Shown: piece by piece, positions 1 through 6,008 of the stretch
How positions within the stretch are numbered: position 1 is the stretch's first letter
Layout of the letters: every line of letters begins with the position of its first letter
Assembly: GCA_905201505.1 (NCBI GenBank)
Contig: CAJKOJ010000089.1
Span: forward strand, 1 to 6,008
Reading direction: 5' to 3'
Source of the DNA: an uncultured Eubacteriales bacterium
GTDB lineage: Bacteria; Bacillota; Clostridia; Lachnospirales; CAG-274
Length of the DNA stretch: 6,008 nt
The notes under the pieces: generated by a model
Told to the model about the DNA's origin: nothing
What the model saw: the letters and a program-made list of their open reading frames with translations, nothing else
The model's database searches: none
Program-made: the position numbers and the translations under genes

Positions 1-169
1 AAGCAAGTATATTTTAAATATAGTATAACACTTTTTTAAACTAATTTGTTTAACTTGCATAAATTACAGTTTTTTCGACATAATCTGTAATCAACTTCAG
101 GAAACAAAACCTATTATTACTATATAATAATTGTTATCGCTCTCAATATGCACTTTATTATTAAAACAC

Positions 170-229
170 AAATAATCCCTCTTAAAGTAATACTGAAACC
201 ATACGTATCATCTTTAAAAGGGATTATTT
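170..229 (-). terminator. Intrinsic terminator after the 1418-aa gene
   Basis: Arms 170-187 and 212-229 form an 18-pair stem beginning about 24 bases beyond the stop codon. On the minus strand every pair is Watson-Crick except one G-U wobble; on the plus strand the same position is an A-C mismatch, so the fold favours minus-strand RNA. The 24-base loop can form four more pairs (190-193 with 205-208). The RNA after the stem reads UGUGUUUUAA, a modest and interrupted U-tract. The long stem compensates for low GC, and no other candidate terminator is visible before the left edge. Confidence 0.65.
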
Positions 230-252
230 TATATTTACATCAATATATTCAA

Positions 253-3200
253 TTATTTTTCTTTTGTAACTGCCGCCTCTTTATTATCTTTTAAAAGATT
301 TTTTTCAGCAACACTAAGCATAAGTTTAATTCTGTTTACTTGATTAACCTCACTTGCACCTGGATCATAGTCAATTGCAACAATATTGCTGTTTTTATTT
401 CTTCTTTTCAATTCCTTTATTACACCCTTGCCTGTTACGTGATTAGGCAAGCAAGCAAAAGGCTGTGTACAAATATTATTTGTTACACCGCTGTGTATTA
501 ATTCAAGCAATTCTGCCGTAAGGAACCAGCCTTCACCAGTCTGATTTCCAAGACTTACAACTTCTTCAGCCATTTTACCAAGTTCAGCAATATCACAAGG
601 ACGTTCAAATCTTTTGCTTTCTTCAAGTGTGTCACTCATACATCTTCTGTATCCTTCAATAAACTTTATGGCAGCATTAGCAATTACAGTATTTCTATGT
701 TTCATTCCCAAATACATTTCTTTATATTTATTATTATACAAACTATATGTCATAAAGTTAATTAAATCAGGAACAACTGCTTCTGCACCTTCATTTTCAA
801 GTAAAGTAACAATATCATTGTTTGCTGTAGGGTGGAATTTAACAAGTATTTCACCTACAACTCCTACTCTTGGTTTAACAATGTTTTCATTGAGAGGAAG
901 TTCATCAAAGTCCTTTACAATTCCTTTTACAATTTTCTTAAATTCAGAATGACTTGTTCTCAAAACAGCTTTTTTACATATTTCATTCCACTTATTGTAA
1001 AGTTCATCAGCAGACCCTTTAACCTTTTCATAAGGTCTTGTCTTATACAGCACTCTCATAAACAAATCGCCATATAATATAGCCTGCAAAAGACCGATAC
1101 CCAACTTTGGAGTTATTTTAAATCCCGGATTTTTTTCTATACCGCTTGCACTTACAGAAATTACAGGTATGTGTTCAAAACCTGCATTTTTAAGTGCACG
1201 TCTTATAAACCCGATATAATTTGTTGCCCTGCAGCCGCCGCCGGTCTGGCTTATCATTACAGATACATTGTTTATATCATATTCTCCTGACTGCAATGCT
1301 CTTAAAAGCTGACCAACTACAATAAGTGCAGGATAACAGGCATCATTATTTACATATTTAAGCCCTATATCAATACAGCCCTTATCAATTGCTGGCATAA
1401 GCACAATATTGTATCCGCAGTTTCTCATAGCTTCCTTTGCAATATCAAAATGTATTGGCGACATCTGAGGCATAAGAATGGTATGGTTTTTCTTCATTTC
1501 TTTTGTAAATACCGCTCTTTGTTTTCTCTCAGCAGTTATTTTTAGTTTAAAGTCCTTCTGACGTCTTTCCTCCAATGCTGCAAAAAGAGAACGTATTCTT
1601 ATTCTTGCAGAACCTAAGTTACTTACCTCATCAATTTTTAAAAGTGTATATACTTTTCCTGTTGAAGATAAAATATCATGTACTTCATCTGTTGTAACTG
1701 CGTCAAGACCACAGCCAAAACTGTTCAACTGAATAAGTTCTATATTCTTTTTATCCCTTACATAACTTGCTGCTGCATACAGTCTTGAGTGATATGCCCA
1801 TTGATCTCTTACATTCAGAGGCCTTGGCACCTTGTCCATACCTAAATGTGCAATACTGTCCTCAGTCAATACAGCAACTCCATAGCTGACAATCATCTCA
1901 GGTATACCGTGATTTATTTCAGGGTCAATATGGTAAGGACGGCCTGCAATAACAATACCTGTCATATCATTTTCTTCAATATATTTAAGGGTTTCCTCAC
2001 CTTTTTTCTTTATATCCTCTCTGAAATTTTGCTGTTCCTTGTATGCAAGCCTTGCAGCTCTTTCAACTTCCTTTTTATCAATTTCAGGAAATTCTTCCTG
2101 AAGTCTTTTTACAAGAATATTCTCATTGTTCAAATTAAAGAAAGGATTTTTAAAATCTATATTTAATTCCCTTATTTCTTCAACATTATTTTTTATATTT
2201 TCAGGATAACTTGTTACAATTGGGCAATTGTAATTATTATCTGCTTCATCTATTTCCTTTTTTTCGTATGCAACACAAGGATAGAAAATAAACTTTACGC
2301 CGTCATCAATAAGGCTCTTAATATGTCCGTGCACTATTTTAGCCGGATAACAAGCTGACTCACTTGGAATTGATTCTATACCAAGCTCATAAACTTGTCT
2401 GCTGCTTTTAGGACTTAATTTTACACTGTACCCAAGTTCAGTAAAAAATGTAAACCACAAAGGATAGTCTTCATACATATTTAGTACTCTCGGAATACCA
2501 ACAACGCCCCTCTTTGCCTCTTCAGCAGGTATAGGAGTATAGTTAAACAACCTGTTGTACTTATATTCAAAGAGATTAGGAACACAGCCTACAGAAGCTT
2601 CTTTACCCAAGCCCCTTTCACATCTGTTGCCTGATATAAATCTTCTGTTGCCGCTGAATTTATTTATTGTAAGCAGACAATTGTTTCCGCACCCCTTACA
2701 TCTTGTAAAACTTGTTGTCACATTCAGGTTTTCAAGCTCCTCACTTGAAAGAAGTGTAGATTTTTCTCCTTCTGTATACTTATCTCTTGCTATAACAGCC
2801 GCACCAAAAGCTCCCATTATACCGCTTATATCCGGTCGTATAGCTTCTCTTGTTGATATGAGCTCAAAACTTCTCAAGACAGCTTCGTTGTAGAAAGTTC
2901 CGCCCTGTACAACTATATGTTTTCCCATATCTGTAGGGTCTGTAATTTTAATAACTTTCTGAAGAGCATTTTTTATAACAGAATATGCAAGTCCTGCTGA
3001 AATATCTGCAACCTCCGCACCTTCTTTTTGTGCCTGCTTTACTCTCGAATTCATAAACACAGTACATCTGGATCCAAGGTCAATAGGGCTTTTTGCAAAC
3101 AAAGCAACCTTTGCAAAATCCTGTACACTTAAATTCAGACTCTTTGCAAAAGTTTCAATGAATGAACCGCAGCCGGCAGAACAAGCTTCATTTAAAAGCA

Positions 3201-4509
3201 CACTGTCAATTACTCCATCCTTTATTCTGATACACTTCATATCCTGGCCGCCTATGTCAAGTATAAAGTCAACATCAGGGTCAAAGAATGCAGCAGCTTT
3301 ATAGTGTGCTACTGTTTCAATTTCGCCTAAATCCACCATAAGAGCCTCTTTTATAAGACCCTCGCCATAACCTGTAACACAAGCCTTCTTTATTTCCACA
3401 CCTTCAGGCATTATACTGTATATATGCTTTAAGGCTCCTATTATCATTTTTAATGGATTTCCTTCATTTCCGGCATAAAATGAATATAAAAGTTCACCCT
3501 TGTCACTTATAAGAGCCAGCTTTGATGTTGTGGAGCCAGAATCAATACCTAAAAACACATTTCCTTTATATGTATCAAGATCACCCTTTTTAACTACAGA
3601 TCTATTATGTCTTTCTTTAAACTCTTCGTATGCCTTTTCAGAACTAAAAAGAGGTTCAAGTCTGTTTATTTCCATAGTCAAGTGCTTTTCACCGCTTAAA
3701 TTTTTAATAAGGGTATCAAAATCAAAGCAGTCCTCTTCATTTGATGTCAATGCACTTCCCATTGCTGCAAACAGATGAGAATTTTCAACTTCAATAACTT
3801 CATCATCTCTCAGATTAAGCACATCTATAAATCTGGCTTTTAACTCTGTGAGAAAATGCAGAGGACCTCCTAAAAATGCAACTCTGCCCCTTATAGGTTT
3901 TCCGCAGGCAAGTCCGCTTATTGTTTGATTTACAACAGCCTGAAAAATTGACACTGCAAGATCAGACTTTGCAGCGCCTTCATTTATAAGGGGCTGAATA
4001 TCAGTCTTTGCAAAAACCCCGCATCTTGCTGCTATAGGATAAATTACATTATAATTTTTTGCATATTCATTAAGTCCCATTGCATCTGTCTGCAAAAGAG
4101 ATGCCATCTGATCAATAAATGAACCTGTGCCGCCTGCACAAATACCATTCATTCTTTGCTCAATTCCGCCTCTGAAATATATAATTTTTGCATCTTCACC
4201 GCCAATTTCAATAGCAACATCAGTCTCAGGAGCCGCAGCGTCAACAGCATTGCTTACTGCAACTACTTCCTGTATAAATGGAATACCTATCCATTCAGAA
4301 ATTGACAAGCCTCCGCTTCCTGTAATCATAGCAGAAAAGGTAACATTGCCTATTTCTTCTTTTGCGTCTTTAATTAAACCCAAAAGTGTTTCCTGTATAT
4401 TTGAACAGTGGCGTCTGTAGTCTTTAAATACTATATTATTATTTTCATCCAACACAACTAACTTTATAGTAGTCGAGCCAATATCTACACCGGTTTTGAA
4501 TTTCTTCAT
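253..4509 (-). CDS. Tandem acyl-CoA dehydratase activase / DUF2229 / COG3581-like fusion protein (1418 aa)
   Basis: This is a single-chain relative of the ATP-dependent activators of 2-hydroxyacyl-CoA dehydratases. Activators of this family use ATP to push one electron at a time onto an iron-sulfur acceptor. Seen: two BadF/HgdC-type ASKHA ATPase domains at about residues 5-255 and 317-575. Their phosphate motifs are DIGSTT (9-14) with EIGGEDAK (101-108), and DSGSTT (323-328) with DIGGQDMK (418-425). The cluster-cysteine pairs are C124/C163 and C443/C482. A CxxCxxxC motif (604, 607, 611) plus C630 follows. Next comes a DUF2229/COG3580-like part (about 672-980) with ACYPA at 719-723, then a COG3581-like part (about 1008-1405) with ACYPA at 1057-1061, QPFACLPNH near 1349-1357 and DYDPGASEVNQ at 1380-1390. 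No signal peptide or membrane segment is seen, so it is probably cytoplasmic. The start is fixed by an in-frame TAG at 4525-4527 and a GAGGGAGAG Shine-Dalgarno about 8 bases upstream. The length looks normal for clostridial fusions of this type, with no frameshift. The substrate is unknown; a double-cubane-type reductase role is possible but unproven. Confidence 0.93.
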   Translation of the reverse strand: MKKFKTGVDIGSTTIKLVVLDENNNIVFKDYRRHCSNIQETLLGLIKDAKEEIGNVTFSAMITGSGGLSISEWIGIPFIQEVVAVSNAVDAAAPETDVAIEIGGEDAKIIYFRGGIEQRMNGICAGGTGSFIDQMASLLQTDAMGLNEYAKNYNVIYPIAARCGVFAKTDIQPLINEGAAKSDLAVSIFQAVVNQTISGLACGKPIRGRVAFLGGPLHFLTELKARFIDVLNLRDDEVIEVENSHLFAAMGSALTSNEEDCFDFDTLIKNLSGEKHLTMEINRLEPLFSSEKAYEEFKERHNRSVVKKGDLDTYKGNVFLGIDSGSTTSKLALISDKGELLYSFYAGNEGNPLKMIIGALKHIYSIMPEGVEIKKACVTGYGEGLIKEALMVDLGEIETVAHYKAAAFFDPDVDFILDIGGQDMKCIRIKDGVIDSVLLNEACSAGCGSFIETFAKSLNLSVQDFAKVALFAKSPIDLGSRCTVFMNSRVKQAQKEGAEVADISAGLAYSVIKNALQKVIKITDPTDMGKHIVVQGGTFYNEAVLRSFELISTREAIRPDISGIMGAFGAAVIARDKYTEGEKSTLLSSEELENLNVTTSFTRCKGCGNNCLLTINKFSGNRRFISGNRCERGLGKEASVGCVPNLFEYKYNRLFNYTPIPAEEAKRGVVGIPRVLNMYEDYPLWFTFFTELGYSVKLSPKSSRQVYELGIESIPSESACYPAKIVHGHIKSLIDDGVKFIFYPCVAYEKKEIDEADNNYNCPIVTSYPENIKNNVEEIRELNIDFKNPFFNLNNENILVKRLQEEFPEIDKKEVERAARLAYKEQQNFREDIKKKGEETLKYIEENDMTGIVIAGRPYHIDPEINHGIPEMIVSYGVAVLTEDSIAHLGMDKVPRPLNVRDQWAYHSRLYAAASYVRDKKNIELIQLNSFGCGLDAVTTDEVHDILSSTGKVYTLLKIDEVSNLGSARIRIRSLFAALEERRQKDFKLKITAERKQRAVFTKEMKKNHTILMPQMSPIHFDIAKEAMRNCGYNIVLMPAIDKGCIDIGLKYVNNDACYPALIVVGQLLRALQSGEYDINNVSVMISQTGGGCRATNYIGFIRRALKNAGFEHIPVISVSASGIEKNPGFKITPKLGIGLLQAILYGDLFMRVLYKTRPYEKVKGSADELYNKWNEICKKAVLRTSHSEFKKIVKGIVKDFDELPLNENIVKPRVGVVGEILVKFHPTANNDIVTLLENEGAEAVVPDLINFMTYSLYNNKYKEMYLGMKHRNTVIANAAIKFIEGYRRCMSDTLEESKRFERPCDIAELGKMAEEVVSLGNQTGEGWFLTAELLELIHSGVTNNICTQPFACLPNHVTGKGVIKELKRRNKNSNIVAIDYDPGASEVNQVNRIKLMLSVAEKNLLKDNKEAAVTKEK

Positions 4510-4593
4510 AGAAAAACTCTCCCTCTATTTGTCTTTTTTACTATGATTTTTTATTAAATAAGACCACACAATTTTTATTAGCCTTAATAGTGT

Positions 4594-4622
4594 ATTATAC
4601 TACAATTTTTTCCGAAATTCAA
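4594..4622 (-). promoter_or_regulatory. Sigma-A-type promoter of the 1418-aa gene
   Basis: On the minus strand a TTGAAT -35 box (4617-4622) is separated by exactly 17 bases from a perfect TATAAT -10 box (4594-4599). Transcription would start near 4587, giving a leader of roughly 75-80 bases before the ATG at 4509. The -35 matches the TTGACA consensus at four of six positions, and there is no extended -10 TG. The leader is AT-rich, with no riboswitch or strong hairpin that I can recognise. Assignment rests on sequence match and spacing only. Confidence 0.7.
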
Positions 4623-4640
4623 CATTAATATAAAATTTGT

Positions 4641-4667
4641 TAGATAACTAACTTTACATTTTATCTA
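4641..4667. repeat. Small inverted repeat upstream of the promoter
   Basis: TAGATAA (4641-4647) and TTATCTA (4661-4667) are perfect seven-base inverted arms separated by 13 bases. The centre lies about 67 bases upstream of the predicted transcription start of the 1418-aa gene, a position where an activator could bind. In such AT-rich DNA a match of this size can arise by chance, and no known operator was recognised. Confidence 0.25.
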
Positions 4668-4781
4668 TCATATTATTATTCCTCAGTACAAACTATTATG
4701 TTAATTATTTCTATACTTTAATTTGCATTAAATTTTACAGAGCAATTATCCAAAAATACTACTTAAAAAATTGTAAGACAT

Positions 4782-4824
4782 ATTGCTGTAACTGCCGCTT
4801 TTTAAAAAATTCTACAACAGCAAT
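4782..4824 (-). repeat. Second inverted repeat downstream of the hydrolase gene
   Basis: ATTGCTGT (4782-4789) is perfectly complementary to ACAGCAAT (4817-4824), with 27 bases between. On the minus strand the stem is followed about 12 bases later by a run of six T (4765-4770). It could be a back-up terminator behind the hairpin at 4842-4881. The eight-pair stem with a large loop is weak alone, so the role is uncertain. Confidence 0.35.
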
Positions 4825-4841
4825 TTCATCATTAAAGGAAA

Positions 4842-4881
4842 TATGCTTTCTGATACCTTTGAATAAAGGCAAGAAAGCATA
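4842..4881 (-). terminator. Probable terminator hairpin after the alpha/beta-hydrolase gene
   Basis: Perfect 10-base arms TATGCTTTCT (4842-4851) and AGAAAGCATA (4872-4881) enclose a second five-pair stem, CCTTT (4856-4860) with AAAGG (4865-4869), closed by a four-base GAAT loop. Small internal bulges separate the two stems. On the minus strand the hairpin is followed by TTTCCTTT, a U-rich but interrupted tail; on the plus strand the following bases are A-rich, so a minus-strand role fits better. It lies about 90 bases downstream of the hydrolase stop codon. It could also be a 3'-end stabilising structure. Confidence 0.5.
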
Positions 4882-4971
4882 ATAAAGAAAAAAATATATT
4901 AATATAACACAAGATAAAAATTTCTTATTCTTAACATTTTATATATTAAGGTTATTTGCAATAAATTCACT

Positions 4972-5964
4972 TTAAAACTTATTCATACAGCTGCTATACC
5001 ACTTATGTGCCCCATCACAAATACTTATATTAATTTCTTCTCCAAACAATCTATAGCACTTATTTGCAATTTCAAGCTGCTCAAAAACACCCTTAACACC
5101 TCTGTCTCCGTTAAGTTTATCATCAGCACCTGTTTCAAGATATATTTTCTTTGGTGCAGCTAATGCCAAAATATCACCCATATCCACATATCTCCATTGA
5201 TTTGGTATAAAATTACAGCCGCATCTGTTCTGGTAAATCAAAGTATCTTTAAAACTATGAAAAAATCCACTGACTATTGCCCTGCTGATTTTATCACTCA
5301 TTACAGTAAGCCAAAGTGCACTGTGACCTCCTCCTGAAAATCCACAACAGTAAATTTCATTAAACCCCTCATTTGAAATAAAGTTCGCTAACCTTAGATT
5401 TTCAGATAATATTACTCCCTGCAAACTCATTCCCATGCTTATAAGTGCATTGTTAATGTCATTGCATTCGGCACTTTTATCTTTATATATACCCAGTGTT
5501 CTTTCCCCAGCACCCAACAAATCTGGAATATACACAGTATAACCTTTATCCAGAAATTCAAAAGCGTATGTATAGCAATACTTTTTTATGCTTGTCCTAT
5601 AGTCTTCAGCTTCATTGCCGACAAGCCCTTCCTTACCGTCACTGCCATGTCCATGAATAGCAATTACAGCCTTACCGTTTGTTTTTTCTTTTGGTTTTAA
5701 TACATAAAAAGGCATATATAATCCTTCAATAGTATTAATCTCATATTTAAGTCTTGTATAATAACCAAAATCTTTTTCTTCAAGCAATTCAGGCTCTTTA
5801 TATGCATATTTTATGTTTTTAAAACCCATAATTTCTTTTAATTTTTCTTTAGTTTCTGCTGCCCAAATTTTATATTCATCAATTGTGCCGCCGCAAAATC
5901 TTAACTCAGGTATCTGCGGCATATTTTTTTTTATAAATTCAAGACCATTATATCTGTAGTTCAT
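4972..5964 (-). CDS. Alpha/beta-hydrolase, acetyl-esterase / dienelactone-hydrolase type (330 aa)
   Basis: This is a probable cytoplasmic serine esterase; no signal peptide or membrane segment is visible. Seen: the oxyanion-region motif IHGHGSDG (103-110), a GYTVYIPDLLGAGER block (141-155) typical of the strand and turn after the first core helix, and the nucleophile elbow CGFSGGG with Ser210. An LAAPKKIYLETGADD block (268-282) places the acid at Asp282 (Asp281 is the alternative), and DGAH supplies His320. The order and spacing fit the Abhydrolase_7/acetyl-xylan-esterase-like group, whose members are usually a little over 300 residues. The substrate is not evident; deacetylation of sugars or another small ester is inference. 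The start is supported by AAGGAG at 5971-5976, six bases before the ATG. The frame stays open to the window edge but contains no other usual start codon there. The protein ends only ten residues after the catalytic His, which is short for the family. A strong promoter lies between it and the next gene, so the two are probably not co-transcribed from one signal. Confidence 0.86.
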   Translation of the reverse strand: MNYRYNGLEFIKKNMPQIPELRFCGGTIDEYKIWAAETKEKLKEIMGFKNIKYAYKEPELLEEKDFGYYTRLKYEINTIEGLYMPFYVLKPKEKTNGKAVIAIHGHGSDGKEGLVGNEAEDYRTSIKKYCYTYAFEFLDKGYTVYIPDLLGAGERTLGIYKDKSAECNDINNALISMGMSLQGVILSENLRLANFISNEGFNEIYCCGFSGGGHSALWLTVMSDKISRAIVSGFFHSFKDTLIYQNRCGCNFIPNQWRYVDMGDILALAAPKKIYLETGADDKLNGDRGVKGVFEQLEIANKCYRLFGEEINISICDGAHKWYSSCMNKF

Positions 5965-6008
5965 ATAGCACTCCTTATTATAGTGTTTACATAGACATTC
6001 TTTTATTA

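Larger units (their letters stand above)
4510..4971. other. 462-base intergenic region
   Basis: This AT-rich gap separates two same-strand genes. From the hydrolase end it holds the nested hairpin at 4842-4881, the inverted repeat at 4782-4824, the small palindrome at 4641-4667, the promoter at 4594-4622, and a leader ending in the Shine-Dalgarno of the 1418-aa gene. The visible ATG-started frames are only a few codons long and lack convincing ribosome-binding sites. No tRNA-like or recognised small-RNA fold was found. Positions 4668-4764 show nothing I can interpret. Confidence 0.6.

Noticed and set aside
3..58. Inverted GCAAGT (3-8) and ACTTGC (53-58), with a TATACT-like -10 box between them on the minus strand (22-27).
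   Set aside because: The arms are only six bases with a 44-base gap, no -35 box was found at proper spacing, and no gene is visible to the left.
614..4420. Several plus-strand open frames of about 80-110 codons inside the 1418-aa gene.
   Set aside because: They lie opposite a strongly recognisable protein family, and their translations are low-complexity Ser/Leu/Phe/Ile-rich with no known motif. They are typical antisense shadows.
253..4509. The 1418-aa gene as an artificial fusion of separate genes caused by an assembly error.
   Set aside because: The reading frame is continuous, the linkers are plausible, and the same domain order occurs in clostridial homologues as far as I know the family.
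4764..4811. TTAAAAAATT occurs twice about 38 bases apart in the intergenic region.
   Set aside because: It is a short A/T-only repeat expected by chance in this composition; there are no further copies and no repeat-spacer pattern.
5977..5982. A perfect TATAAT on the minus strand just before the hydrolase Shine-Dalgarno.
   Set aside because: Transcription would begin within or after the ribosome-binding site, and the -35 position at 17 bases reads TAAAAG. It is probably chance in AT-rich DNA.

Overview
The window is AT-rich and carries two protein-coding genes, both on the minus strand. The largest protein is an oxygen-sensitive-type 2-hydroxyacyl-CoA dehydratase activase fusion. The Shine-Dalgarno sites are strong and purine-rich, and one clear sigma-A-type promoter is visible. 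Together these suggest an anaerobic low-GC Firmicute of the Clostridia. A genus cannot be named from this sequence.

Layout, read along the minus strand from the right edge. A 330-residue cytoplasmic alpha/beta-hydrolase of the acetyl-esterase/dienelactone-hydrolase type (5964 to 4972) starts 44 bases from the window edge, so its own promoter and upstream neighbour are out of view. A 462-base intergenic stretch follows. It holds a hairpin that probably ends the hydrolase transcript (4842-4881), a second hairpin (4782-4824), a small inverted repeat (4641-4667) and a well-formed promoter (4594-4622). That promoter reads into a 1418-residue gene (4509 to 253). This protein joins two BadF/HgdC-type ATPase domains, a small cysteine cluster, a DUF2229/COG3580-like region and a COG3581-like region in one chain. 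About 24 bases after its stop is a long hairpin that looks like an intrinsic terminator (170-229). Nothing else could be recognised in positions 1-169.

How the genes relate. The promoter and the two terminator-like hairpins suggest the genes are separate transcription units, and nothing shows that they share a pathway. The large protein belongs to a family thought to use ATP hydrolysis to drive single electrons to a low-potential iron-sulfur centre. Its substrate is unknown, and no dehydratase subunits, CoA-transferase or electron-transfer partner lie in the window. The hydrolase probably cleaves an ester such as an acetylated sugar, again with unknown substrate.

No CRISPR array, mobile element, tRNA, rRNA or clearly novel system was seen. 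The most interesting material is the internal architecture of the 1418-residue protein.
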